A DNA stretch of 64,000 bases from Baylisascaris procyonis (taxonomy: Eukaryota; Nematoda; Chromadorea; Rhabditida; Ascarididae), in contig JAZARR010000248.1 of assembly GCA_037389465.1 (NCBI GenBank), positions 372,001-436,000 on the forward strand, read 5' to 3'. The notes under the pieces were generated by a model. It saw only the letters and a list, made by a program, of their open reading frames with translations. It made no database searches and was not told the DNA's origin. The translations under genes were made by a program, and so were the position numbers. Positions 27,004 through 39,441 of this stretch are shown one piece after another. Within the stretch, counting starts at the first letter, position 1, and every line of letters begins with the position of its first letter.

Positions 27004-27155
27004 ATCTCTCAAGAGAAGATATAAATAATAGCGCGGAACGTATCAATTATAATATATCATCGATTCGTTCATCACTCTCATCGGTTGTCAAAAAGAAGAG
27101 CAACACTGAAGAGAGTAGCAAAAATTCAACAACCGATAAGGAAAATAATAAATAG
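27004..27155 (+). other. Possible alternative terminal exon of the coiled-coil gene
   Basis: After an acceptor (gaattttag) the frame reads LSREDINNSAERINYN and continues as a Ser/Lys/Asn-rich tail to TAG at 27153-27155. An AATAAA lies at about 27267. It needs a preceding exon ending after one base. Within the last exon of the upstream gene, the candidate donors GTCATA and GTGCGA near 26390-26396 provide that phase, and their use would remove the membrane anchor. It could instead belong to a separate short gene. Confidence 0.35.
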
Positions 27156-27801
27156 ATCAATGGAAAATAATACTAAATAATAATTATCTATGGCGAATCT
27201 ATTCTCTTGCTGTTTAATGATTGATTAATATTGTTAAAGATGAACCTTAACGATAAATTATACAGCAATAAACCGTGCTAAACGATTATGAGTTTAGCAC
27301 AATGCTTCAATTTACAATTATTATTCGGGAAAGAATTTTTTAATTTACTAAAGGTTGTTGTTTTTTTTTTAATTTCTGAAAGAAATTTTATTATTCACAT
27401 TAATCGCCACACGCAAGTAAATTCTAATGGGAAAACGATTAGAAATTGCTAGCCCTATAATCCGTATGCTTATAAAATTTCATCTAAATAACATTTTTTT
27501 CAACAACTGAATACACCATTTGAAAAAAAAAAAAATTTACGAATATTTCTTATATAGGAATGCAAAAAATGGTGTGAAAAACGTATAATCCATAATATTC
27601 TTTCACGCCAATCAGCACATTACTATACAAATTCATCAGTAAGCTTTCAGTGTTTGTGTTGAGTAGATGAACATTTTGATTGGAAATAAAATATGAGGTT
27701 TATTTATTTATTTATTTATTTATTTATTTTTTTATTTATTTTTTTATTTTTTACAAAAATAGCAGAAAATAAAATAAATGACCTATTCGATGCAAATGAA
27801 T
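27156..27801. other. Convergent 3' intergenic region
   Basis: Lies between the 3' end of a plus-strand gene and the 3' end of the minus-strand acyltransferase gene. It holds an AATAAA near 27267 and a (TTTA)n tract at about 27700-27745. No gene seen. Confidence 0.6.
27700..27745. repeat. (TTTA)n microsatellite
   Basis: Tandem TTTA units that degrade into T-rich sequence, placed just beyond the stop codon of the minus-strand acyltransferase gene. Confidence 0.9.
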
Positions 27802-29602
27802 TCAACTAATTCGTTTGCATATTAATCGTATAAGATGAACACATGGATATTCCGCAATAAAAAGTGTAAAAATAGCGATGAAATATGAAAATAAAATTTG
27901 TATAAAACAATCCCAAAGTAGACCATAGCCAGTATATGCTAATGGAAATGATAGCATTGCATATCGTGCCATTACTCCAAATGCATGCATTAAATATACC
28001 TGAAAGTAATAATAAAAGAATCTTATCGTTCCATATCCTTGTTAGTGATCATTGAACACTATTCAGATAAGTGGTTATAAGTGAAGTCAAGATGAGATGT
28101 TTATCAAACTTTATAAATCAAAGTAAATTTCGAATTGAATTGCAATCAACCTAATTATAAAATTCATTAAAATGAAAGAAAACACCATCAATACGTGACA
28201 GGTGTGTGTAGAATTACTAAATGATACGTCATCGTATCGCTTTTCTTTTTTTGAGTTTAGTAGATTGAAAATGTCAAAATTGATATGTTAGCTGCAAAAT
28301 GGAGTTAACTTGTTTTTCTCCCTTTTATGCAAAACGAGTAAAAATTCTTAATGACAAGTAACGATCCTTCAGAGATACACCGAACTTTGATAAGACTGAT
28401 ACGACTGTCTTACCGAATAACAAAGATTAGAGAGTGGAATAAAGAATCTGCAGCTAAGGAATCGATTTATTATTGAATTCCGACGCAAATAGCAGAAGTA
28501 GATTAGCCATGCCACACATATCGACCATATGGTACGATAAAAACCACCATAGATAAGATAGTAGATAGGCCAATCCCAGCCCTGAAATAATCAACAGCTC
28601 AAAATAAGCATTCCTCGATATCATGCAGCTGCGGAGAAGACGCTTATGCAAAAAAATTTACATATTATGTCACATATTCAAGTGCTTTTGAAAGAGTTTT
28701 TTTTTCTTCATTTGGAATTTTCCCGAAGGAATTCATTGGTTGTTTAGAGAGATTAGGGAGGTTCTACAGAGTGCTTCAACTTGACCCTTTGACCTCCCAC
28801 ACTTTTTGGAATTTACTATCGTCATTGCAATACTGAAAACATCGCTCTATAGACAATAATTAGCGTTAACCTCCAGCAAACAGAAGATAAGCTCTCCCTT
28901 ATTTAATTACCGGTGAACTATTTTTCGCTTATCAACTCTCTGCTTAACCTCGTTCTCATAGAGACTATTCATGAAGTTTCAAAAAGACCTATGGAACTCA
29001 AACGATCCATAAAAATACAATAAAATTCTATTATTGACGATTAAGTGAGGCTTCCCAAACGTGAAATGTCAAAACAACCAATCTATCGAATTCCTTCAAT
29101 CATCTTCTATGATTGAAGGAATATTTTGAGCAAAATTATACCATCATAAGAGGATAAGACCCATAAATCGAGCAAAATCCAATCACAATTGCGCAAATTG
29201 ATCCGATGAGGAAAAGTGATTTCGAAGGGATATATTTGCATAAACCGACAGAAATTTTCGCTAAATGATAGCCCAATAATAATCCAATCATATATGGTCC
29301 GATTCGATAGATTGGTTGAATGTAAGTGAATTCAAGTTGCTGAAAAGAAAAGATATTCAGTAGCGAAAATAAGTGAGCATTTGGAAGAGCAATTGGAAGA
29401 ATGTACGAGAGGACTTTTAATGAACTTCACTTTTGAGAATCTCTTCGACTATTTACGATTCGTCAATTTCAACTATGTTTTGGCAGGGGATTGGGTCTTA
29501 ATTATGCAAGAAGAATATAAAAATGGATGTTAAAAAAACCATAACGAAGCGTGTAAATCGTATTAATATTCCACATTAAACATGTTTTAATAGCATAATT
29601 TT

Positions 29603-29652
<50 letters not shown>

Positions 29653-30753
29653 TATTTTGCATATCAATTGCATATTTTTATATTATTAGAGGGCACTGAA
29701 CCATTTGTTTTGTTCTATATCGCGTTAACCAACGAATTTCCACACTTCACACGATTATACTGAGAAGTCACTGATATGACTTTTGATCATACAAATTTAA
29801 CTATTCTTTGAGGTGCCAATCGAACATTCCCTCAATCTTTGATTTAATTATTTGATTTTTCTATTAATGAACCAATTGCTATATTAGTGATTGTACGCTA
29901 TAAATATATACTAAAATTTATCTATAAAAAATTATTTATTGCATTCTTTATATTTAAGGTTAAATTAGCATTTATTTAATAAATGAAAGAAAAAAAAAAA
30001 AAACGAATTGACCTCCTTAAAATTGTCATAAAATTGTGGTGGTGGTTCTCGAAAGAATAGAAATATAGGTGGGAAATTATATGTAATCATTGATGAAATA
30101 TTGAAACCCGCAGAAATAAGAATTGTTGTAATACATAATATGAAACCAAATAGAGCAGATCTTTTCAATGCTAGAAGATAGATAGGCGCTATCAAATTGA
30201 AGAGAAAATCTGCGCTGATATACCTGAAGCATTCAAGACGGCTGTTAATTTTTAGTTGAATTACAACTGAGTTATAAAAGTCTTCTTTCTATTTGTATAT
30301 GATCATGGTTCAAACTTTTATGAATGGTTTGGAGGAGGGTGAGGAGTGCGAAGGAGGGGGAAAATTAAGGAGGGATTATATAATTCGGTTGAAAGAAATC
30401 CACACAAATAGGTGTGCTGATAGAGTATGCTAATATAGAATCATCTCGTTGGAGATTCGAAATACCTCCAGCCTTCTACAATCATCACATACATAGATTG
30501 ATATTGCTCTTAATCACATCTGCCGCAACTGTTCATAGCCATTCCGCGGTTCAAACGGTCCACACAGATACAACTTTAAAGGTATTTTTTCCACCTATCA
30601 TTTAATTTGCATAAATTCCCAGGAAAACTATTTTTGCACTATTTTCACAGTTTGTTTCGTAGTTCTTGCGCCGTTTTCATATCAGTATAGATTTCGCTCG
30701 TTATTCTACTTTATGAATATACCTTTCAATGCTATTGCCATGGTCTATGAATC

Positions 30754-30837
<84 letters not shown>

Positions 30838-32779
30838 GTATATCGATTATGTAAATAGAACAGATAAAAAAAAGCAAAAATATTTAAAATTTATGCAGCA
30901 TATTTGAAAAAAAAACTAACCATGTCCATGGCATACAATTCGTATAAATAATACTATTCAGGAATGCAAGATTTATCCACCAATCATGCGAACAATGCTC
31001 GAAAGTGTTGAAACTTGGCCAAGGCTCATTAGCCAATGTGAATACCCATCGCATTGAGAGATTCGACATTGCCATTATATATGCTGGCCATAGTCTTAAT
31101 GCACGTTGTACGACGAACATTGTCCAAAATTTAAAAGATCGCCATGTTATACCTCTATCTGCAAAGCGAATTCCTTCCAATTGTTCATTTAATAAAAATT
31201 TAGCAATTAAAGATCATAGATTCAATATTTCTAACAATCTTATAACTCAATTTACTCATTCATCGAATTTCTTTTGATTTTTCGTTGATTTTATCGAATA
31301 ATTTTTCTTTTTTATTTATCCGCCAAGCAAGAGATTATTGCTTTTTGTGGATTTTTGATGACAAAAATTAAGTTAGCCTATTAAGAATCGAGCAATAAAC
31401 TAATAGTTAAAATTTTGAAAAATTTTATTTAAAATAATCTGACCTCTGAATGCATATCCTCTAAAGAAGATAAACGATGTTAACACTGCACCCAATAAGA
31501 AGAATGTATCAACGCATACTGTACCATTCGACATCCATTGATTTGCGAATTGTGATCCATGAATTTGATAGTCTGTTACATTTCCCAGGAATTCCTAAAG
31601 AAACTAACTCAGAATAAATTCAACATCACCAATAAGCAGAATTAAATATGCAAATTCGCTTTAGTTCCATTTGTTGGCAACGTTTTCACTAATCATCAAC
31701 CATAATTATTTCACTGTTATTTCAGTAGAACAAATAATTGAAATATTTAAAAGTTAAGAATATTTCCAGAAAGCTATAAATTTATCAGTCTTAAATTGTT
31801 CATGAAGAACGTTAAGATATGTGATGTTCAAACCTGTGCCATAACGAACGAATGTCCGGCAATCACCCATGCAATCGAGAAGAATCGAATGCCAAACATA
31901 CATGTAATTGTCGCATGCGAATCTTTTGGTAATGCGATCAATTTTTTGCCATTCTTTTTAAGAGAATAAGCTAAAAATATTTGCTTGATTGTAGATGAAT
32001 CTCCACATTCACTGAAATAAATACTCCTTTTATTTAGGTAGAGGTGTTGAGGTAATTTTTTTTTAGATTACTGCGATATTTTCATTGAGTTAAATATGAA
32101 TCGATGAAAGCTGTGTGGTCCATCGAATATGCTCAATGCTAATATAATTCTAGCAATATCTTGCATAAAGGTTTCAAGTTTGTCAATTTGTTGGGCAATA
32201 GAATGATCGACGGAGAAGACAAATTTGTTGAAGAATTTAGCAAAATTTGTAGAAAAAACTCATGTTTATCTATTGGCCTCTCATTGGCGCGCACAGTGCT
32301 TACAAGTATACTTGATTGGCTCAGCAACGAAGTAATTCACCGCTCCCATACCTATGACCTCATAAATAGGTAATTAAAAAAGACCGAAACCCCGAAGATC
32401 ATAATTGCTGATTTCGTAAGAAAGTATAATGATCTTTGGTCGCTTTAGAACACATCTATTTGACCGTTAAATGTGAGCAACAAAACCGGTCGAATGCTAA
32501 AGAGTGGAACGAGTTTTCCCAGAAAACACAAATGCTGCACATATGCAAATAAACACATACAAATACGCACAAACATAAACACACAAAACACACACAAACA
32601 CACCCACAGACACACACAAAACACACAGACACACACATACAACACACCCATAGCGCTTCTTCGACGTAATTCTCGCAAGATGCTCGATCTTTGCTGAGTG
32701 AAAAAATTTTGTGGGTTGAAAGCTTCTCTATGAGGTGGACGATTCTCTGCGACGATCTCTTACCTAAATTATTTACGAA

Positions 32780-32852
<73 letters not shown>

Positions 32853-35800
32853 AATTAAATAAAGTTATTCATACGCCATAGCGCCTCCTCTTGCCATATC
32901 ATATGCGGTAGCAAGTCCAATAATAAGAATAAATGTGAATGTGATGGAAAAATCGAGTAATGGTGCCCACATTTCATACCATTCTTTTTCTTTTCTTGAT
33001 CTTTGACAAACAACCGTCTCTACTTGTTTTGTATGAGTTGAATTCCTCACTAAATTGATCCATTCTTCGAATAACTATAAATGAAAAATAAATAATGATC
33101 TATACTCTTAGAAATATGTCATTCTTTAAATTATTTACATTAATAAATTAAGTAAGGGAGGAATGACCATTGTGACTTATTAAGGAAAATCGGTAATGAC
33201 CATTGTGTATTATTAAGGTGGATCGGCAATGACCATTATGACTTATGAAGGAAGATCGGTAAATGACCATTGCGATTTATTAAGGAGGATCGGTAATGAC
33301 CACTATAATGACTTAAAGCGTTCATTAGTAATGAATTTAATGCTGAAACCTATAAAATCTCTTCTAATGAAGACGATGAATTTCTTCTTAAATTTATTCA
33401 ACCTCAACGTTCTCAAAACAATTCATTCGTGCCATTCGACTACAATCGGTCATATATCCCCATATATTGCATCATTTTTTCTACACTATTGCAGGAAATC
33501 CGCATAAAAAAATTAAAGAATTTTATTCATTCTTTTAGAGAGATGAAATGTCTAAATCTTATTTCACCTTGCATTGCCTCTCGCTCATATATTCTTCCTG
33601 TTTATGCTACTGGGTAGAAAATTTCAACGGTAAGAAATTATACCGATCACAGGCAAAAAGCTTTATGAATGAAAAGCTCTTACTCGTAAATATTTCTTTT
33701 AGTATATATTTATCAGTTAAATTTTTGTATTAAAAAAATAAATTTTCTATGAATTGAATAGTTCAAAATATAGAGAAGCAAATTTCAGGTAATTTTCTAA
33801 ACTCATGGAAATATTATAGCGCAAAAACTTAACCCTATGTCTATCATTATGACATGGTTGTGGAAGACATATTCCATAAGTATTTAAATCCTCTTTGTCG
33901 ACTCCTCGTCCAACACAATATTCGGTGGGATATTCGGAAACAGAGTACGATCTTTCAGCAGCAACCGCTTGACACTTTGACATCTCGTGGGTCTATAAAT
34001 ATTCCATCTTTCACTACAAACACTTCAACAATATTATGTTCTAGTGATATATCTTCATGTAGATATACGTTCGACAATTTCACATGGAAGCAAATACTTT
34101 TCATGGAGGTATTAGATGTGTAAAAACATTTCAAAAGATGTGCAAATCATACTATTTTTTTTTTTTTGAGAAAATATAGAAATGGTCTTTTCTTACAAAG
34201 GAAGAAACTGTGATCTTTGCTCATTAGGGCATGTTTTTTTTGTCAATTTATTTTCAATTTCACCTCAATTACTTCACAAAATTTTTTAAATTCATTACTA
34301 GTTTCGAATCTCGAAAATAATTTGTTGAACTGACTAATAAAGGATGAAAATCTGTGACGACAGGCTATTTTCTTATTCTGAATGATTTAGAGAAGTCTAA
34401 CGCTGAAGTATATTCGTTATCAAAATTGTTTTACGAATAGTACCGATGACAATAACTATGAAGCAAAATGATAGATCCGATAGAGATTATTATAAAAATA
34501 TAACATAAATGCTTGTTATATATTGTGAATTTATTCGCATATAACAAATATATGTGTTAAAGTAATAGGCATCGTTGTTAAATTTAGCATTTATTAAACA
34601 TTTAAGTATTATTGTTAATGTTAATATTATAATACTATAATAGATGATATATATTAATTTATACGCATAAAACAAATTATATGGATGTACCCAACGGAAT
34701 TGATCACGCCCATCAACGGCATTTGTCATTCCAATTGAATATGATGAGATAAGAAATTTCTTTTGATCTGGAATGGTGTCATAAGCAGATAGGAATGGTA
34801 TCACCTGAAAATTTCAATATTTATTTTACTATTCAATGGGAAATGCAATAACGGTCACTTCTAGATGCATATGAATTTGTTGGTCTGTCTGTAATTTGTT
34901 GGTCTGTCTGTAATTTGTTGGTCTGTCTGTAATTTGTTGGTCTGTCTGTAATTTGTTGGTCTGTCTGTAATTTGTTGGTCTGTCTGTAATTTGTTGGTCT
35001 GTCTGTAATTTGTTGGTCTGTCTGTAATTTGTTGGTCTGTCTGTAATTTGTTGGTCTGTCTGTAATTTGTTGGTCTGTCTGTAATTTGTTGGTCTGTCTG
35101 TTTGTCTGTTTGTTCGACTTTTTTGGCACTTTAAAAAACTGTTACCTCTCAATGCTGAAAATGCTCGCGCTAGTGCTATAAGATTAAAACTTAACGTTCA
35201 TTATTTACAAGCGCTACGGAGCGGCAACTATATTATCTTAACAAATGGGGCAACAATTTTTTTTTTGGGTATTGTAGAGAAATGAATATTACCCGCATAA
35301 TATCAGTTTCTAGACAATCATCTTCATAGAACTCTCAATTTCGAAATTTTCTGTTAGGAAAATAAAATTATTTTTTTTGTAGTTCAAGCATATCGGAAAT
35401 TCTTCGGCGCATTTCTTTCACCACCAATGGCTATGGAGGTCAATGGGATATGAAGGATTGAAGAGAGAGGCACAGTTGATTTGAGTTGGCTTGTGAGCGA
35501 CGATATCAAATGCCATTAAACAAGCTTTATAAGCTTGAAATCAGAACCAGTGCCATTTATGAAGCAATTTGTCAGGGTTTATATCTACTGAATACAAATG
35601 GCCTAGTTTAATTACACAAAAACTTCGGATCGGTTTTTTCCCGCACCTATGAGGCATAAGTTTTTTAGGAGTTAAATGCAGCACAATTTTGCTGTTTCTG
35701 GATACTGCAATTTGGAAGTGGTAGTGTTCTTCTCTCTTCTCTTGCCTTCCCCCCTTCCACCTCATCCATCCACGCTTTTGACATCCCCGTCCATGACTAT

Positions 35801-36182
35801 ATTTTTAACTTTAAAAAAATGTTCATTCTTTTATAATATTTTTCAATCACTGACGAATGCGGAAATATTTATATATTGAAAATCGTTTGAGAATTTTTTG
35901 CATTTTTATGAATGATGTCTGAGAATTTTCTCATAAAATTTTCTTTTATCGTGACAACAAGATTTATTCATTTTAAATAAAAGAAATCAATCAATGATCA
36001 TCTACGATGTGACAAATACGGCAATTCACCTTTTTAAGAGTGTCAGCACATTTCTCACTGATATTACTTTCTGCCGCATTTTCGATAAAAGTGAGCACTA
36101 TGCGTTCGCTAAACGACCTCAACATAGCAATATTCGATTTAAAAAACAGAAGCAAAAAAAGTAATTGAAAGGCTATCGACAT
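27802..36182 (-). CDS. NRF-domain acyltransferase-3 membrane protein (nrf-6 family), 11 exons, 655 aa
   Basis: Multipass protein of the family founded by C. elegans nrf-6/ndg-4, thought to handle lipid or small-molecule transport or acyl transfer; the substrate is unknown. Exons: 36182-36030, 34804-34691, 33992-33834, 33074-32875, 32011-31834, 31594-31444, 31158-30921, 30223-30013, 29339-29142, 28581-28414, 27999-27802. All ten junction phases agree, giving a complete 655-aa frame. An N-terminal signal peptide (about 1-19) precedes a luminal NRF domain with cysteines 45, 96, 115, 131 and 136 and the GICLPQPC signature. A first membrane segment (about 181-203) and a charged linker lead into the acyltransferase-3 domain: FFSIAWVIAGHSF with His262, CVDTFFLLGAVLTSFIFF, QRALRLWPAY, MPWTWYISADFLFNLIAPIY, YRIGPYMIGLLLG, and a last segment ending IAEYP. 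Introns hold simple and tandem repeats. Donors include GTTAAG, GTTTGA, GTCAGA, GTTAGT and GTCAAT. Confidence 0.93.
29605..29649. repeat. (TA)n microsatellite in an intron
   Basis: Alternating TA run in the intron between exons 8 and 9 of the acyltransferase gene. Confidence 0.95.
30755..30834. repeat. (AAAT)n followed by (TA)n compound microsatellite
   Basis: Tetranucleotide AAAT units run directly into a TA run, in the intron between exons 7 and 8 of the acyltransferase gene. Confidence 0.95.
32779..32851. repeat. (AAAT)n microsatellite
   Basis: About 18 AAAT units, ending roughly 25 bases from the donor of exon 4 of the acyltransferase gene (minus strand), inside intron 4. Confidence 0.95.
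33162..33310. repeat. Minisatellite of about 33 bp, roughly 4.5 copies
   Basis: The core aatgaccatt recurs at about 33162, 33194, 33228, 33262 and 33294, each followed by a diverged tail of the form acttattaaggaggatcggt. Located in intron 3 of the acyltransferase gene. Confidence 0.85.
34874..35100. repeat. 19-bp tandem array, about 12 copies
   Basis: Unit aatttgttggtctgtctgt repeated almost without change. It lies in intron 1 of the acyltransferase gene. Because 3 x 19 = 57, minus-strand frames stay open and give a 19-residue periodic peptide (DRPTNYRQTNK...), which I regard as a by-product of the repeat. Confidence 0.97.
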
Positions 36183-36660
36183 TCTTCAACGATACACTCA
36201 ATAGAAACGAATCTGTAAATAAAATTTAATTCCTTTCATAAATATTAGTGATGAATGAATATTAATTTAATTCATTCATTCGAATTTTCTAGTACATAAC
36301 GAACGATGATTAACGCATCAATTCTTCAGCATAATTATACAACCACTATGATTCGATATTCATTGGATTGAAATCGCTGATCTTGGCCGGTGGATCGTTG
36401 GAGTGAAATTTTTCGAACGAAAACATATATTTTATTATCTCTTTGTCATGGATCCTCTTGTATCATCGCTTCCTGGAGAATATATGACCGATACAAGCGC
36501 CATAGACTTACCATTAATCGGTTGATTCGACGAATGGATTTTTAAATTCATTTATCGAACATATGTGGAACTCTCATGGTTTTGAAGAAGAGCATTTATT
36601 TAAAAATATTTAATAAAAATTAAAATTAAAGTATATACTATATCATAAATAACAATGGAA

Positions 36661-36837
36661 TTAAGAACGAGCGAGTAATGGAAGAACATGACGGAAGTCG
36701 TTACATTGAACACATTGCGGAGAATGGGCAAAATTCGAGCAGCAAAATTTCAAACAGGAAGAAAGATCAATGAACTTTTGGTCGGTTCCATGTTCTTCCA
36801 GAAACGACATGTCAAGACGATCAGAAAATAATAATAG
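36661..36837 (-). other. Possible terminal exon, cysteine-rich, unidentified
   Basis: The minus frame reads RLDMSFLEEHGTDQ, then a segment with cysteines grouped as LSSCLKFCCSNF and PQCVQCND, and ends HVLPLLARS before TAA. Codon content is better balanced than in the surroundings and the cysteine spacing suggests a small secreted domain. Upstream, a stretch near 36920-36945 bounded by AG and GTAACA could be a preceding exon. No family is recognised and the model is incomplete. Confidence 0.28.
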
Positions 36838-37497
36838 AGACTGCCTTTTTGAGAGGAAAATATCAACAAGGAAGTGAAACAAATTGAAGAAAAATACATA
36901 CAATGATAACGACAGAAGATATGTTACCGTCAAAAAGTGGCAACCGTAATAGCTTAAATAAAAAAATAAATACAAGAATTTTCTTATTTCTCAACAAAAG
37001 AATATTAACTCTCTCTTTCTCCCTCTCCCTCTCTCCCTCTCTCCATCTCTCTGTTTCTTTTGGGAGAGAAATTTTGCAAGCGTTCGCTTGAACGTAGCAT
37101 GAACTTTAATTTATAAAGACAACTTTAAGAGAGCTCTATTTATTAATAACCCACTATGAGGAAGAATATCGAACTGATTAGCATCATTAAAACAAGTTTT
37201 CTCAAACCTGACTTAATGATATATTACAAGGAATATTAAAAGATAACTAAGAGTAGATCAAAACAAAATGTCTAAGTGCATACGATGATCCTTTTTTTTT
37301 TTTTGTTTCGATAATACTGCAGATTTGAAAGCGAGTATTAAATAGTAGCAAATGCCTGAATATGGTGATTATTGCATTCGAAATCAGAATGATGCCATTT
37401 TTCGAGCTATCAATGAACGAATATCCTCACCGAAAAATTTTTTTCCACCACAAGTGTGCGAAAAAGAACAGAAACAGAACTCTCGGATTCTTTATTT

Positions 37498-37664
37498 CTA
37501 TTTTTATTTATTTACTAATTTATTTATTTATTTACTTATTTATTTATTTGTTTATTTATTTATTTATCTATTTACTTATTTATTTATTTGTTTGTTTATT
37601 TATTTGTTTTTTGTAATAACTGTATGATGCTATAAATAATGCTGTAAATAAATAAATAAACGAA

Positions 37665-37695
<31 letters not shown>

Positions 37696-37735
37696 ATAGA
37701 TAAATAAATGAGTAAATAAATAATAAATAAATAAT
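37498..37735. repeat. Opposed (TTTA)n and (AAAT)n tetranucleotide tracts
   Basis: A TTTA-rich tract (about 37498-37604, with TTTG and CTTA variants) is followed after about 45 bases by a TAAA/AAAT tract (about 37648-37735). The two are reverse complements in character and could pair as a long hairpin. Confidence 0.9.
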
Positions 37736-39441
37736 ATTTGCAACATTCTATTCGATCAACGTGATTTTTTTTATCGGTCCATTAGTTGAAAATGCTCTGC
37801 AAACAGACACCTACACGCATAGACGTCAACCAACTCAGTCAGACAAACAATGCCCAGACACGCGAACAGACACATATTTGTCTGCCTATTTGTGAGTGCT
37901 ATTTCTATATAAGAAAAAGAAAGAATAAAACGCGTATACAATAAGGAAAAACACACATTACGCAATACTTCCGAACACACTTTAATGTACTCTTAAGAGT
38001 TTGTCGATGATTTGCTTGTAGAAAAATTTGCAAAAATTGCCGATGAATGAAATGTTGAAATGCGATGGGCGATCATTTTTATACTCAGTTTTTTTTCTGC
38101 AAACATTGAATGATGTACTCGTTCGTGGTAGCGATGAAACATCAACAAATTAGCAGCAAATTGAAATGCACTTCAACAACTCAATGCTCACTTTTTTTTC
38201 TGGAAAAAACTATGCTCGTAAATAAGGACGAATTGCGGAAATGTGGTTGATTCCGGATGACGGCCATTTGCGCCACATAGTAGTTAATTCGAACTATCCA
38301 CCGTTTTTTGATGTTGATATAATATGAGGTCAACTTGTGATAAATAAACTTCAAGCATATTTCCGTTGTTTGTTTTTTTTTTCGAGAAAATAGAAGGGGA
38401 GAGGAGACTGCAAGCCAAATACATATAAAACTAGGTTATTAGGAGTACGACTTATAGGTATAATGCCTTTAAACTAAACGAGATTTTTGAGTTTTGCACA
38501 CTTTCATCTATAAAGCTTATAATGACCATATTATTGCATTATGCGTGCATATGTAATGGAAATTGATAACGTTATGATTTCGCAAAATTTGCATATAACT
38601 TTATTAGAATAGTCGATAACGTACTGATAGACTTTATAAAAATTTATCGTTATAAATACCATAAATGACGTCATAGATAAAAAGAGTTACAAAGTTTATA
38701 ATTTAGTAGTCAAATGCTTTATTACATCGTTTCGTCTCATTAAATTTGTCGAAGTGATTGAATGAAATTATTGAAAAAAAAAAAAAACAAACGAATATCG
38801 TCTTTAATCAACGAGAAGAAAGATTCATTTCGTTGAGTCTATCGTCTCTTCGAATGATATATTACATTATTTAGAATTTCATGACATTCTAAAAAAAAAT
38901 AACTTTAAAAAAAAAATAATTCATTCAACACTAATCGTTGTGGCTATGTGAATTGAAATTTTCAATGAATTATTAATTTCCACTTATATTAGTAATATTT
39001 TGAACATAAGATTAGATAATTAGGCTATATATTTATTCATATATATATTTTTTTATTTCTCTAATGATTGGTTATTTTATTAATGCGAATTTAATTTGTG
39101 AATATAAAATCTTGGCAATATTTATGTAATTAAGGATTAAAATATTATTGTGCTGAAACTCTTATTTCCTAGGACATATGAAGAAGATTTTTATCTACAG
39201 TAATTTCATAACACGAGTAGCAAAGTGAGACTGAAATGTTTCCGAAAAAATATATTCCAACGATTCAATTGTTAGTGGAAGGAATGTTCAGGATTGCGGG
39301 TAGTTTGGGTAGTTTTTTTATGAGTGTAATTTAAAGATTTTATGGCTTTCTACTTAAATATTTAATATTTTCTCGACAGAAAAATGATGCCATGTCATTA
39401 TTATTATATATTCAAGTAATATCCTTTTAAATCGTTAATCT

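Noticed and set aside
32445..32697. Cys/Val-rich and His/Thr-rich frames on both strands
   Set aside because: Produced by a CA-rich low-complexity tract in an intron.
33950..34112. Minus frame starting MKSICFHVKLSN that overlaps exon 3 of the acyltransferase gene in another frame
   Set aside because: It stops after about 50 codons and has no acceptor. The overlapping frame is firmly assigned by NRF-domain cysteines and phase.
34829..35152. Periodic peptide frame (about 100 codons)
   Set aside because: It follows from the 19-bp array, which stays open in all frames, and lies in an intron of the acyltransferase gene.
37352..37627. Ile/Tyr/Leu/Phe-rich frames resembling membrane segments
   Set aside because: They arise from TTTA repeats.
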